From assembly GCA_041651995.1 (NCBI GenBank), contig JBAZID010000017.1, forward strand, positions 1-53,347: a DNA stretch of 53,347 nt, in the 5' to 3' direction. Source of the stretch: Sulfuricella sp. (lineage in GTDB: Bacteria > Pseudomonadota > Gammaproteobacteria > Burkholderiales > Sulfuricellaceae). This document shows, piece by piece, positions 33,744 through 43,771 of the stretch. A program made the position numbers and the translations under genes. The notes beneath the pieces were generated by a model that did not search any database, had not been told where the DNA came from, and worked only from the letters and a program-made list of their open reading frames with translations. How positions within the stretch are numbered: the stretch's first letter is position 1; each line of letters starts with the position of its first letter.

Positions 33744-33814
33744 TGTCCTCCCTCACCCTTTACCCTCGGCCCGGCTCGCGCTAAGCTGCCTCTTCCTCCA
33801 CAGGAGAATGCACC

Positions 33815-36286
33815 GTGCCAAAAAAGTCCCAGCCCCGCGACAAAGATAGCCCGCTGAATCTCAGTCTCGATTCGGTCAAGCAATCCCTGACCAATCACCT
33901 CATCTTTTCCATCGGCAAGGACCCCATTACCGCTACCGAGCGCGACTGGTTCTTCACCCTGGCCAACGTGGTGCGCGACCGCCTCATCGAGGGCTGGATG
34001 GAAAGCATGCGGCGCTACTACATACACGATACCAAGCGCGTGTATTACCTGTCGATGGAATTTCTCATCGGGCGCAGCCTGATGAACAGCGTTCTCAACA
34101 TAGGCTTCCTGGAGGAATGCCGCCAAGCCTGCATTGACTCGGGAATCGAGCTGGACAAGGCGCAGGAACTGGAATTCGATGCCGCACTGGGCAATGGCGG
34201 CCTGGGGCGCCTGGCGGCGTGTTTCCTCGATTCCATGGCGACCATGGGGCTGCCCGGTTATGGCATGGGCATCCGCTACGAATATGGCATGTTCAACCAG
34301 AAAATTGAAAACGGCTGGCAGGTGGAGCACCCGGACAACTGGCTGCGTTATGGCAATCCCTGGGAGTTTCCCCGCCCCGAGGTGCTGTACCCGGTCAAGT
34401 TCGGCGGGCGGGCAGTGGAATACTGCGACGAAAGCGGCCGGACATGCCACCACTGGATCGATACCGATGAGGTGATGGCGATGGCCTACGACACGCCCAT
34501 TCCCGGCTTCGGCCTGAAAACGGTCAACAACATGCGGCTATGGTCGGCCAAGGCCTCGCGCGACTTCGACCTCAAGTATTTCAATGAGGGCAATTACATC
34601 AAGGCGGTGGAGGACAAGAACGAATCGGAAAACCTTTCCAAGGTCCTCTACCCCAACGACACCACTGCCATGGGGCGCGAACTGCGCCTGAAGCAGCAGC
34701 ATTTCTTCGTCAGCGCCTCGCTGCAGGACATCCTCTACCGCTACCGCAAGCATCACAAAGCTTTCGAGGAACTGCCGGACAAGGTGGCGATCCAGCTCAA
34801 CGACACTCACCCGTCTATCGCCATCCCGGAACTGATGCGCCTGCTGATGGACATTCACTGCCTGGACTGGAATCAGGCCTGGGACATCACCACCCGCACC
34901 TTCGCCTATACCAATCACACGCTGATGCCGGAAGCGCTGGAAACCTGGCCGGTAAGTCTGTTCGAAGCCGTGCTGCCGCGTCACCTGCAGATCATCTATG
35001 AAATCAATCACCGCTTCCTGCAGGATGTGATCCACCGCTTCCCCGGCGACAGCGAGCGACTGAAGCGCATGTCCATTATCGACGAAACCCATGGCCGGCG
35101 CATACGCATGGCCCACCTCGCCATTGTCGGCAGCCACCACGTCAACGGCGTGGCGCAAATCCATTCCGAGCTGATGAGAACCACCATTTTTGCCGATTTT
35201 GACAGCTACCACCCCGGCAAACTGACCAACATCACCAACGGTATCACACCGCGCCTGTGGCTGAATCAGGCCAACCCCGGTCTGGCTCAACTGATTACCC
35301 GCCACATCGGCAAAGGCTGGATCACCGATCTGGCGCAATTGCGCAAACTGACTCCGCTCGCCGACGACCCTGCCTTCCAGGCCGAATTCCGCGTCGTCAA
35401 GTATGCCAACAAGGAAAAACTGGCCGCCATCATCGCGCGCAAGCTGAACCTCGAAATCAACCCGGGCAGCCTGTTCGACGTGCAGATCAAGCGCATCCAC
35501 GAATACAAGCGCCAGCTTCTCAACCTGCTGCATGTCATCACACTATACAACCGCATCCGCTCCAGCCCGGCGCTGGAAGTGGTGCCGCGCACCGTGATTA
35601 TCGCCGGCAAGGCAGCACCGGGCTACGCCATGGCCAAGCTGATTATCAAGCTGGCCAACGACGTGGCCGACATCGTCAACAACGATCCGGCCACGCGCGG
35701 TTACCTGAAAGTGGCCTTCCTGCCCAATTACGACGTATCCAGCGCGAGCGAAATCATCCCCGCCGCCGATCTGTCAGAACAAATCTCCACCGCCGGCACC
35801 GAAGCCTCCGGTACCGGCAACATGAAGCTGGCGCTCAATGGCGCGCTGACCATCGGCACGCTGGACGGGGCGAATATTGAAATCATGGAGGAAGTGGGGC
35901 GCGACAATATTTTCATCTTCGGCCTCACTGCGGAGGAGGTCGCCAGGGCGAAAAGTTCGGGCTACAACCCGTGGGAACATTACCATGGCAACGAGGAACT
36001 GAAGTATGCGCTCGACATGATCGCCTCGGGCTATTTCTCGCCCGGCCAGCCCGACCGCTTCCAGCCGATTGTGCACACCCTGACCAGGGAAGGCGACCAT
36101 TACCTGCTGCTGGCCGATTATGCGGCCTATATCGCCGCACAGGATGAAGTGGATGCGCTCTACCGCCATCCCGCGCAATGGACGCGACGCGCCATCCTCA
36201 ACGTGGCGGGCATGGGCAAATTTTCCAGCGACCGTACCATCGCCGAATATGCGGAAAAAATATGGGACGCAAAACCCGTGCTTTAA
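33815..36286 (+). CDS. glgP: Glycogen/alpha-glucan phosphorylase
   Basis: PLP-dependent enzyme releasing glucose-1-phosphate from glycogen or maltodextrin. 823 residues, close to the usual 815-830. N-terminal YYLSMEFLIGRSLMNSVLN and GNGGLGRLAACFLDSMATM, central AIQLNDTHPSIAIPELMRLL, and the cofactor lysine block EASGTGNMKLALNGALTIGT (about 661-680) followed by GANIEI. No glgA, glgB, glgC or malQ is adjacent. It precedes nifJ by 143 bp and may be independently transcribed. Confidence 0.97.
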   Translation: MPKKSQPRDKDSPLNLSLDSVKQSLTNHLIFSIGKDPITATERDWFFTLANVVRDRLIEGWMESMRRYYIHDTKRVYYLSMEFLIGRSLMNSVLNIGFLEECRQACIDSGIELDKAQELEFDAALGNGGLGRLAACFLDSMATMGLPGYGMGIRYEYGMFNQKIENGWQVEHPDNWLRYGNPWEFPRPEVLYPVKFGGRAVEYCDESGRTCHHWIDTDEVMAMAYDTPIPGFGLKTVNNMRLWSAKASRDFDLKYFNEGNYIKAVEDKNESENLSKVLYPNDTTAMGRELRLKQQHFFVSASLQDILYRYRKHHKAFEELPDKVAIQLNDTHPSIAIPELMRLLMDIHCLDWNQAWDITTRTFAYTNHTLMPEALETWPVSLFEAVLPRHLQIIYEINHRFLQDVIHRFPGDSERLKRMSIIDETHGRRIRMAHLAIVGSHHVNGVAQIHSELMRTTIFADFDSYHPGKLTNITNGITPRLWLNQANPGLAQLITRHIGKGWITDLAQLRKLTPLADDPAFQAEFRVVKYANKEKLAAIIARKLNLEINPGSLFDVQIKRIHEYKRQLLNLLHVITLYNRIRSSPALEVVPRTVIIAGKAAPGYAMAKLIIKLANDVADIVNNDPATRGYLKVAFLPNYDVSSASEIIPAADLSEQISTAGTEASGTGNMKLALNGALTIGTLDGANIEIMEEVGRDNIFIFGLTAEEVARAKSSGYNPWEHYHGNEELKYALDMIASGYFSPGQPDRFQPIVHTLTREGDHYLLLADYAAYIAAQDEVDALYRHPAQWTRRAILNVAGMGKFSSDRTIAEYAEKIWDAKPVL

Positions 36287-36377
36287 CGTGAAATCCGCAC
36301 AGCGAGCCTGCGCCCCTCTTTTCTGTTAAAAGAGATAGCCAGAGCACTCGTTGCCATCCGGTCACAACAGGTTTAAT

Positions 36378-36390
36378 GTAATCTGATTAC
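36378..36390. promoter_or_regulatory. GTAATC-T-GATTAC palindrome upstream of nifJ
   Basis: Perfect 6-1-6 palindrome, 40 bp upstream of the nifJ ATG. It is a candidate regulator site. No matching known consensus is claimed. Confidence 0.35.
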
Positions 36391-36429
36391 GCTAACTTAC
36401 TTACTCTAAAACCAGTTTCGGGGATCAAA

Positions 36430-39400
36430 ATGTCACAAGGCACAACAGTCACGCTTGACGGCAACGAAGCTGCCGCCTATATCGCGCACCTCACCAACGA
36501 AGTCATCGCCATCTACCCGATCACCCCCTCCTCGCCGATGGGCGAATATTCCGATGCCTGGAGCGCAATGGGGCAAAAAAATCTGTGGGGCACCGTGCCC
36601 GAGGTGATCGAACTGCAGAGCGAAGCCGGCGCCGCGGGCACCATCCACGGCGCCTTGCAGACCGGCGCGCTGGCGACCACCTTCACCGCCTCGCAGGGCC
36701 TGCTGCTGATGATCCCCAATATGTACAAGATCGCCGGGGAACTCACGCCCTTCGTCATGCACGTCGCGGCGCGCTCGCTGGCGGCGCAGGGGCTGTCCAT
36801 TTTCGGCGATCACAGCGACGTGATGGCGGCGCGCGCCACCGGCTTCGCCTTCCTGAGTTCCAATTCGGTGCAGGAAGCGCAGGACATGGCGCTGATCGCA
36901 CAGGCCGCCACGCTGGAAGCGCGCGTGCCTATCCTGCATTTCTTCGACGGCTTCCGCACCTCGCACGAGGTGGCAAAAATCGAGCAGGTGCCGCTTGAAA
37001 CCGTGCGCGAGATGATTTCCGACGAGCTGGTGAGGGCCCATCGCGCCCGCGCGCTCTCGCCTGAGCACCCGGTGGTGCGCGGCACTTCGCAGAATCCGGA
37101 CGTGTATTTCCAGGCGCGCGAAACGGTCAACCCCTATTACGACCTCATGCCCGGCATCGTGCAGTACGAAATGGACCGGTTCGCCCAGCTCACCGGGCGC
37201 CAGTACAAGCTGTTTGAATATACCGGCGCGCCGGACGCGGAGCGGATCATCATTCTCATGGGTTCCGGCGCCGAAGCCGTGGAAGAAACCGTGCAGCACC
37301 TCACCGCGCGCGGCGAGAAGGTCGGCATGGTCAAGGTGCGCCTGTACCGCCCGCTCGACCCTTCGCGCCTGATCGACGTGCTGCCCGCCAGCGTCAGGAA
37401 AATCGCCGTGCTCGACCGTTGCAAGGAACCCGGCGCGGATGGCGAACCGCTTTACAAGGATGTCATCACCGCGCTGGTGGAGCATGGCGACGATGACGGC
37501 CACTTCACCACCCTGCCGCGCGTGGTGGGTGGGCGCTACGGCCTGTCTTCCAAGGAATTCACGCCGGGCATGATCAAGGGCATTTTCGACGAGCTGTGCA
37601 AGGACAAGCCCAAGAACCATTTCACCGTCGGCATCATCGACGACATCACCCACACCAGCCTGCCGTGGGATGCGAATTATCGCGTCGATGCCGCCCAGGG
37701 CGTGATGCGCTGCATGTTCTACGGGCTGGGCAGCGACGGCACGGTGTCGGCCAACAAGAACACCATCAAGATCATGGGCGAGGAAACCGAGCTCTACGGC
37801 CAGGGCTATTTTGTCTACGATTCGAAAAAAGCCGGCGCGATGACCACCTCGCACCTGCGTTTTTCTCCCCAACCGATTCACTCCAGCTACCTGATTGGCG
37901 TCAATGAAGCCAATTTCGTCGCCTGCCACCAGCCGGTGTTTCTGGAGCGCATCGAGATGCTGGAGAACGCCGCCGAGGGCGCGGTCTTTCTACTCAACTC
38001 GCCCACCGCAGCGGACAAGGTATGGAGCACCCTGCCGCGCAAGATGCAGCAGCAGATCATCCAGAAGAAATTGCAGTTTTACACCATCGACGCCTACGCC
38101 GTGGCCCGCGCCACCGGCATGGGCACGCGCATCAACACCATCATGCAGGCCTGCTTCTTCGCCATTTCCGGCGTGCTGCCGCAGGACGTGGCGATAGAAA
38201 AAATCAAGATCGCGGCGGATAAAACCTATGGCAAAAAAGGCCGCGCCATTGTCGAAGCCAACTGGAAGGCCATTGACGAAACCGTGGCCAACCTGCACCA
38301 GGTCCAGGTGCCAGACGAGGCCAGCAGCAGCTTCGAAATGGAAGACCACATCCCGGCCAACGCCCCCGAATTCGTGCGCCGCGTGAGCGGAGAAATCATG
38401 CTCGGCCGCGGCGACCTGATCCCGGTATCCCTCATGCCCGCCGACGGCACCTGGCCGACCGGCACCGCGCACTTCGACAAGCGCAACCTGGCGCAGGAAA
38501 TCCCGGTGTGGGACGCCGAGCTGTGCATCTACTGCGGCAAGTGCCCCTTCGTCTGCCCGCATACCGCGATCCGCTCCAAGGTCTTCCCGGCTGATCTGAC
38601 CAAGGATTCTCCACCCACCTTCAAGCACATCCAGATCAAAGGCAAGGAATTCGAGGAAGGCATGCACGTCAGTTATCAGGTCGCACCGGAAGATTGCACC
38701 GGCTGCGGGCTGTGCGTGGACATCTGCCCGGCCGTGAGCAAGGTCGACGGCCACAAGGCGCTGGAAATGCGCCCGCAGGCGCCATTGCGCATGCAGGAAC
38801 GGGAGAACTTCGAGTTCTTCCTGAAGCTGCCCGAGTTCGACCGCACCAAGCTGCGCACCTCCACCATCAAGGGCGCCATGGTGATGCAGCCGCTGTTCGA
38901 GTTCCCCACTGCCTGCGTCGGCTGCGGCGAAACACCCTACATCCGCCTCGCTACCCAGCTGTTCGGGGACAGAATGGTGGTCGCCAACGCCACCGGCTGC
39001 TCCTCCATCTACGGCGGCAACCTGCCCACCACGCCCTACAGCAAGAACTCCGAGGGGCGCGGCCCGGCATGGAACAACTCGCTGTTCGAAGACAATGCCG
39101 AGTTCGGCCTGGGTTTCCGCGTCACCATCGACAAGCATGCCGAATATGCGCGTGAGCTGCTGGAAAAAATGCAGGATTCGATCGGCGCGGAACTCGTCAG
39201 CGCCATCATCGCCGCGGACCAGTCCGGCGAGGCCGGCATCCAGCAGCAGCGCGAGCGCGTGGCGCAGCTCATGGCCAAACTCAAGGAAATCGATTCCGCC
39301 GACGCGCGCAACCTCGCCAGCGTGGCGGAAAACCTGGTGAAGAAAAGCGTGTGGATCATCGGTGGTGACGGCTGGGCCTACGACATCGGCTTTGGCGGCG

Positions 39401-40035
39401 TGGATCACGTGCTCGCCTCGGGCCGCAACGTCAACATCCTGGTGCTCGACACCGAGGTGTATTCCAACACCGGCGGGCAAGCCAGCAAGGCCACGCCGCA
39501 CGGCGCCACCGCCAAGTTCGCGGCCAACGGCAAGCCCACCGGGAAGAAGGATCTGGCCCAGATCGCCATGAGTTACGGCCATGTGTATGTCGCCCACGTC
39601 GCCTATGGCGCCAAGGACATCCACACCCTGAAAACCTTCCTCGAAGCGGAATCCTTCGACGGCCCCTCGCTGATCATCGCCTACAGCCCGTGCGGCGAGC
39701 ACGGCTACGACATGGGCCAGCAGCACCAGCAGCAGGAGCTGGCTGTTGCTTCCGGCCACTGGCCGCTGTTCCGCTACGACCCGAGGCGCGAGGACGAAGG
39801 CAAGAACCCGCTGGTGCTGGATTCGAACAAGCCGTCCGTTCCTTTCCTCGATCTGATCAAGAGCGAATCGCGCTTCCGCGGCTTGCTGAAACAGGTTGAA
39901 GAGAAGGGCGAAGGTATAATGGACGCTTATCAGACAGAGATCGAGCAACGTTTCAAGCTATACCAGCACATGGCCGATGAAGGCTTCAACCCGAAAGACC
40001 CCAATGCGGCAGCAAAGGCCAAGGACAATGATTGA
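36430..40035 (+). CDS. nifJ: Pyruvate:ferredoxin (flavodoxin) oxidoreductase, NifJ type
   Basis: 1201-residue single-chain homodimer subunit that interconverts pyruvate + CoA with acetyl-CoA + CO2, passing electrons to ferredoxin or flavodoxin. It carries the N-terminal pyrimidine/TPP domain (AAYIAHLTNEVIAIYPITPSSPMGE), then the CoA-binding domain. Two 4Fe-4S clusters follow: CIYCGKCPFVCP (about 699) and CTGCGLCVDICP (about 756). The third cluster cysteine starts CVGCGETPY (about 829), and the TPP site is GDGWAYDIGFGG ... NTGGQASK (about 978). The slyX ATG lies inside its last codons (8-base overlap). The oxygen-sensitive enzyme suggests low-oxygen growth or CO2-fixing pyruvate synthesis. Confidence 0.97.
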   Translation: MSQGTTVTLDGNEAAAYIAHLTNEVIAIYPITPSSPMGEYSDAWSAMGQKNLWGTVPEVIELQSEAGAAGTIHGALQTGALATTFTASQGLLLMIPNMYKIAGELTPFVMHVAARSLAAQGLSIFGDHSDVMAARATGFAFLSSNSVQEAQDMALIAQAATLEARVPILHFFDGFRTSHEVAKIEQVPLETVREMISDELVRAHRARALSPEHPVVRGTSQNPDVYFQARETVNPYYDLMPGIVQYEMDRFAQLTGRQYKLFEYTGAPDAERIIILMGSGAEAVEETVQHLTARGEKVGMVKVRLYRPLDPSRLIDVLPASVRKIAVLDRCKEPGADGEPLYKDVITALVEHGDDDGHFTTLPRVVGGRYGLSSKEFTPGMIKGIFDELCKDKPKNHFTVGIIDDITHTSLPWDANYRVDAAQGVMRCMFYGLGSDGTVSANKNTIKIMGEETELYGQGYFVYDSKKAGAMTTSHLRFSPQPIHSSYLIGVNEANFVACHQPVFLERIEMLENAAEGAVFLLNSPTAADKVWSTLPRKMQQQIIQKKLQFYTIDAYAVARATGMGTRINTIMQACFFAISGVLPQDVAIEKIKIAADKTYGKKGRAIVEANWKAIDETVANLHQVQVPDEASSSFEMEDHIPANAPEFVRRVSGEIMLGRGDLIPVSLMPADGTWPTGTAHFDKRNLAQEIPVWDAELCIYCGKCPFVCPHTAIRSKVFPADLTKDSPPTFKHIQIKGKEFEEGMHVSYQVAPEDCTGCGLCVDICPAVSKVDGHKALEMRPQAPLRMQERENFEFFLKLPEFDRTKLRTSTIKGAMVMQPLFEFPTACVGCGETPYIRLATQLFGDRMVVANATGCSSIYGGNLPTTPYSKNSEGRGPAWNNSLFEDNAEFGLGFRVTIDKHAEYARELLEKMQDSIGAELVSAIIAADQSGEAGIQQQRERVAQLMAKLKEIDSADARNLASVAENLVKKSVWIIGGDGWAYDIGFGGVDHVLASGRNVNILVLDTEVYSNTGGQASKATPHGATAKFAANGKPTGKKDLAQIAMSYGHVYVAHVAYGAKDIHTLKTFLEAESFDGPSLIIAYSPCGEHGYDMGQQHQQQELAVASGHWPLFRYDPRREDEGKNPLVLDSNKPSVPFLDLIKSESRFRGLLKQVEEKGEGIMDAYQTEIEQRFKLYQHMADEGFNPKDPNAAAKAKDND

Positions 40036-40234
40036 AGAGCGCCTGATCGAGATCGAAAGCAAAATCAGCTATCAGGAAGACACTATTCAGGAATTGAACA
40101 AGGCCGTTTATCAACAGCAGAAGCAGATAGACCGGCTGGAAGCGATTTGCTCGTCGCTGATCAATAACGTCCGTGACATCTCGGATGCCATGGCCGAGAA
40201 CAGTGTCGCAAACGAAAAGCCGCCGCACTATTAG
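40028..40234 (+). CDS. slyX: SlyX-family coiled-coil protein
   Basis: 68-residue protein of the SlyX family: MIEERLIEIESKISYQEDTIQELNKAVYQQQKQIDRLEA, one heptad-repeat helix, ending in PPHY as usual for the family. The role is undefined. It is embedded in the 3' end of nifJ (8-base overlap), so it is expressed from the nifJ transcript or an internal promoter. Confidence 0.93.
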   Translation: MIEERLIEIESKISYQEDTIQELNKAVYQQQKQIDRLEAICSSLINNVRDISDAMAENSVANEKPPHY

Positions 40235-40338
40235 TGAAACAACTGGAAAAAAGGTCATCAATGGCTGGCATGCCGGCCAGCCATCTTCCGCTTAAACCCC
40301 CTTTATCTAAAAAAAACTGACTTGGAAAATACGATTTA

Positions 40339-42003
40339 ATGGCCCAATACGTAATGTCGATGCTCCGCGTGAGCAAGGTCGTGCCGCCCAAGCGGCAGAT
40401 CATCAAGGATATTTCCCTCAGCTTTTTCCCCGGCGCCAAGATCGGCCTGCTCGGCCTCAACGGCTCGGGCAAATCCACCGTGCTGCGCATCATGGCCGGC
40501 GAGGACAAGGAATACGAAGGCGAGGTGCAGCACCAGCCCAACATCTCCATCGGCTACCTGCCGCAGGAGCCGCAACTCGACCCGGCCAGGACCGTGCGCG
40601 AGGAAGTCGAGGCCGCGCTGGGTGAAGTGATGCAAGCCAGGCAGAAGCTGGAGGAAATCTATGCCGCCTATGCCGAGCCGGACGCCGATTTCGACAAGCT
40701 GGCCGAGGAACAGGCGAGGTATGAGGCGATCCTCGCCACTTCCGGCAACGATACCGAAACCCAGATGGAAATTGCTGCCGATGCCTTGCGCCTGCCGCCA
40801 TGGGACGCCAGCATCGAGCATCTGTCCGGCGGCGAGAAGCGGCGCGTGGCGCTGTGCAAGCTACTGCTTTCCAAGCCGGACATGCTGCTCCTGGACGAGC
40901 CCACCAACCACCTCGATGCCGAATCAGTGGACTGGCTGGAACAGTTTCTCACCCGTTTCCCCGGCACCGTGGTAGCGGTCACACATGATCGCTACTTCCT
41001 CGACAATGCCGCCGAATGGATCCTGGAACTCGACCGCGGCCACGGCATCCCGTGGAAGGGCAACTACTCGAGCTGGCTGGAACAGAAGGAAGCACGCCTG
41101 GAGCAGGAAAACAAGCAAATCGACGCCCACATGAAAGCCATGAAGCAGGAGCTGGAATGGGTGCGGCAGAATCCCAAGGCGCGCCAGGCGAAGTCCAAGG
41201 CACGTCTGGCCCGCTTCGACGAACTCTCCAACTACGAATACCAGCAGCGCAACGAAACCCAGGAAATCTTCATCCCCGTGGCAGACCGTCTGGGCGACAA
41301 CGTGATCGAATTCGACGGCGTTTCCAAAGCCTACGGCGATCGTTTGCTGCTCGACAATCTGAGCTTCTCGATACCGCCCGGCGCCATCGTCGGCATCATC
41401 GGCCCGAACGGCGCCGGCAAATCCACCCTGTTCCGCATGATCACTGGCAAGGAGCAGCCGGATTCCGGCGCGGTCAAGATCGGCCCGACCGTAAAACTGG
41501 CCTACGTGGACCAGAGCCGCGATGCGCTGGTTAGCAAGAATACCGTATTCGAGGAAATCTCCGGCGGCGCCGACATCCTCACGGTGGGCAAATACGAAAC
41601 CCCGTCGCGCGCCTACATCGGCCGCTTCAACTTCAAGGGCGGCGACCAGCAGAAGATCGTCGGCAACCTCTCCGGCGGCGAGCGCGGCCGCCTGCACCTG
41701 GCCAAAACCCTGATCGCCGGCGGCAACGTCCTGCTGCTCGACGAACCCTCCAACGACCTCGATGTGGAAACCCTGCGTGCCCTTGAAGACGCCCTGCTGG
41801 AGTTCGCCGGTTGCGTGCTGGTAATCTCCCACGACCGCTGGTTCCTCGACCGTATCGCCACCCACATCCTGGCAGCGGAAGGCGAGTCGCAGTGGACTTT
41901 CTTCAATGGCAACTACCAGGAATACGAGGCGGACAAGCGGAAACGACTGGGCGAGGAAGGCGCCAAGCCAAAGCGCATCCGCTACAAGCCGATCAGCCGC
42001 TAG
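40339..42003 (+). CDS. ettA: Energy-dependent translational throttle protein EttA (ABC-F)
   Basis: 554-residue ABC-F ATPase that binds the ribosomal E-site and gates the first peptide bond according to ATP/ADP. Walker A1 is NGSGKST (41-47), signature LSGGEKRRVALCKLL, Walker B LLLDEPTNHLDAES. The arm and linker carry IPWKGNYSSWLEQKEARLEQ, then NPKARQAKSKARLARFDEL. The second ABC unit has NGAGKST, LSGGERGRLHLA and LLLDEPSNDLD. It is followed at 11 bp by an AsmA-like gene. Confidence 0.97.
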   Translation: MAQYVMSMLRVSKVVPPKRQIIKDISLSFFPGAKIGLLGLNGSGKSTVLRIMAGEDKEYEGEVQHQPNISIGYLPQEPQLDPARTVREEVEAALGEVMQARQKLEEIYAAYAEPDADFDKLAEEQARYEAILATSGNDTETQMEIAADALRLPPWDASIEHLSGGEKRRVALCKLLLSKPDMLLLDEPTNHLDAESVDWLEQFLTRFPGTVVAVTHDRYFLDNAAEWILELDRGHGIPWKGNYSSWLEQKEARLEQENKQIDAHMKAMKQELEWVRQNPKARQAKSKARLARFDELSNYEYQQRNETQEIFIPVADRLGDNVIEFDGVSKAYGDRLLLDNLSFSIPPGAIVGIIGPNGAGKSTLFRMITGKEQPDSGAVKIGPTVKLAYVDQSRDALVSKNTVFEEISGGADILTVGKYETPSRAYIGRFNFKGGDQQKIVGNLSGGERGRLHLAKTLIAGGNVLLLDEPSNDLDVETLRALEDALLEFAGCVLVISHDRWFLDRIATHILAAEGESQWTFFNGNYQEYEADKRKRLGEEGAKPKRIRYKPISR

Positions 42004-42014
42004 TTGGAGAGGTG

Positions 42015-43115
42015 ATGCCGACCCGCTTGATCAAACGCATAATCTGGGCGGTCGTTACCCTGATCATTGCGCTGGGGCTGGCGGGAACGCTGGGAATGCA
42101 CTTCGCCGCAAAATCTCTCAAGGACAAAGTGACGCAAGCGCTGGGGCCGGAAAGCGAGGTGGGTGAAATCATTCTTGGCTGGTCCGCCATCGAGATTCGC
42201 AATATTCGTATCCGCGCACCTCAAGGCTGGCCATCCCAGGATACGCTGCGTGCTGAAAAAATCGTCATCAAGCCCGATCTGCGCGGATTGCTCTCCGCAC
42301 AGGTGAAGCTACAGCGTATTACAGTGGAGGGAGGCTACCTCTCCATTCTCCGCTCACGCGAGGGAAATGTCCGGCTCCTGCCCAGCCTGCTCGATAAACC
42401 GGTGGAGAATTCCGAAAATCAGGCTCCGGCCATGCCGGTCAACATTGGCCTGGTTGAACTGAATTCATCCATGATTGAATTCTTCGATGCATCCATCCGC
42501 AAAACGCCGCACAAACTGCGTCTGGAGCAAATGCATGCACGCGTCGAAGACCTCCAGTTCCCTGCACTTGATCAGAAGACCAAAATCCAGCTGGATAGCG
42601 TGGTCAAGGGCAAACGCTCGGACGGAAGACTTGAACTCCGGGGATGGATGAGGCTGGACAACAGGGACTCGGAAATCAGCACCCGGCTTGAAAACGTGGA
42701 TCTGGTCGCATTTCAGCCCTATCTCGTCAAAGCCTCTGAGACCAGCGTGCGCAAAGGCTTGCTGGACCTTGATCTGGAATCAACCATACGCGACAACCGC
42801 CTGTACGCACCAGGCACGATTACACTCTCCGAACTTGAGCTCGCTTCCAGCAGCAGCCCTTTCGGCACTTTCATGGGTGTACCACGTCAGGCTATCGTTG
42901 CCGCACTCAAGAACCAGAAAGGCAAGATCACAGTACAGTTCACTCTCGAGGGAAACATTAAAGATCCTCGTTTCTCACTCAACGAAAGTTTCACCCAGCG
43001 CACCGGCACAGCCATTGCCGAAAGCCTTGGCATCAGCATAGAGGGTCTCGCCAGCGGCGTTGGCGGCACCACCCACGGCATCGGCAGTGCTCTTGGCCGC
43101 CTGTTCAACAATTGA
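42015..43115 (+). CDS. AsmA/DUF748-like membrane-anchored protein
   Basis: 366 residues from ATG 42015 (GGAGAGG directly upstream). One N-terminal helix (IIWAVVTLIIALGLAGTLGMHFA) anchors a large periplasmic beta-rich domain: LGWSAIEIRNIRI, LRAEKIVIKPDLRGLLSAQVKLQRITVEGG, and NIGLVELNSSMIEFFDASIRKTPHKLRLEQM, typical of AsmA/DUF748 proteins thought to handle outer-membrane lipid traffic. The C-terminus is glycine-rich (GVGGTTHGIGSALGRL). It is probably co-transcribed with ettA. Confidence 0.82.
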   Translation: MPTRLIKRIIWAVVTLIIALGLAGTLGMHFAAKSLKDKVTQALGPESEVGEIILGWSAIEIRNIRIRAPQGWPSQDTLRAEKIVIKPDLRGLLSAQVKLQRITVEGGYLSILRSREGNVRLLPSLLDKPVENSENQAPAMPVNIGLVELNSSMIEFFDASIRKTPHKLRLEQMHARVEDLQFPALDQKTKIQLDSVVKGKRSDGRLELRGWMRLDNRDSEISTRLENVDLVAFQPYLVKASETSVRKGLLDLDLESTIRDNRLYAPGTITLSELELASSSSPFGTFMGVPRQAIVAALKNQKGKITVQFTLEGNIKDPRFSLNESFTQRTGTAIAESLGISIEGLASGVGGTTHGIGSALGRLFNN

Positions 43116-43198
43116 ATACACAAGACCAAATTAATAGTTGACCGATTTCATAAACTATTATTTAATTGCGACAAGCAAACGAATTCTGTGGAGAAATA

Positions 43199-43771
43199 AT
43201 GTCTGTTGAAATTTTACAAGCAATTGCTGCTGGCGATGTGAACAAAACCCTGGCCCTGCTGCGTAGCGGAGCCGATTGCGAGACCCGCGACGAGGCAGGA
43301 GCGACCCTGCTGATACAGGCGGCTGCCGCTGGCAACATTGCTCTGGTAAGGGCATTGATTGAAGCCGGAGCAGACGTCAACGCAAAAGACGAACTGGGCT
43401 GGACTGCCTTGATGAAGTCCTGTTTCAACGATGACGTTGATCATGGCTTTCCGGAAATCGCCCAGGCCCTGATTGACGCAGGCGCCGACGTCGAGGCCCA
43501 GATCGTTTACGGCACCCGCCCCCTGATGCTGGCAGCGGGTCGCGGCGAAGCGGGTGTGGTAGATGTCCTGCTCAAGGCGGGCGCGGATGTGCTGGCTACC
43601 AATGAGGGCGGACGAACCGCACTGATGATGGTGAAGGAAAAGTTCTACGTGGAAGTCATCAATCAGCTACATGAAGCCGAAATGGAGATCAAGGGCGAAG
43701 GGCCCAGTTGCGGTACCAAACACCCTCCCGGTGCCAATGTGGTTACCTTCCTCAAACCACCTGGTCACTAA
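43199..43771 (+). CDS. Ankyrin-repeat protein
   Basis: 190 residues from ATG 43199 (GGAGAAATA upstream). About four ankyrin repeats are seen: VNKTLALLRSGADCETRDE, AGATLLIQAAAAGNIALVRALIEAGADVNAKDELGWTALMKSC, then IAQALIDAGADVEAQIVYGTRPLMLAAGRGEAGVVDVLLKAGADV. There is no signal peptide, so it is probably cytosolic protein-protein interaction. The stop overlaps the stop of the convergent coiled-coil gene. The C-terminal CGTKHPPGANV tail is outside the repeats. Confidence 0.9.
   Translation: MSVEILQAIAAGDVNKTLALLRSGADCETRDEAGATLLIQAAAAGNIALVRALIEAGADVNAKDELGWTALMKSCFNDDVDHGFPEIAQALIDAGADVEAQIVYGTRPLMLAAGRGEAGVVDVLLKAGADVLATNEGGRTALMMVKEKFYVEVINQLHEAEMEIKGEGPSCGTKHPPGANVVTFLKPPGH

Noticed and set aside
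36316..36334. CTCTTTT/AAAAGAG stem after glgP as a terminator
   Set aside because: Stem is AT-only apart from two pairs and lacks a T-run; too weak to call.
37990..39948. Long minus-strand frame opposite nifJ, and similar frames opposite nrdA (26478-28019), nrdB (23405-25144) and the PEPCK-like gene (14925-16193)
   Set aside because: Antisense frames caused by codon bias; composition lacks real protein features and the opposite strands hold recognised genes.
40264..40283. GGCTGGC/GCCAGCC hairpin between slyX and ettA as a terminator
   Set aside because: Good 7-bp stem but no following T-run in the gene direction; left uncalled.
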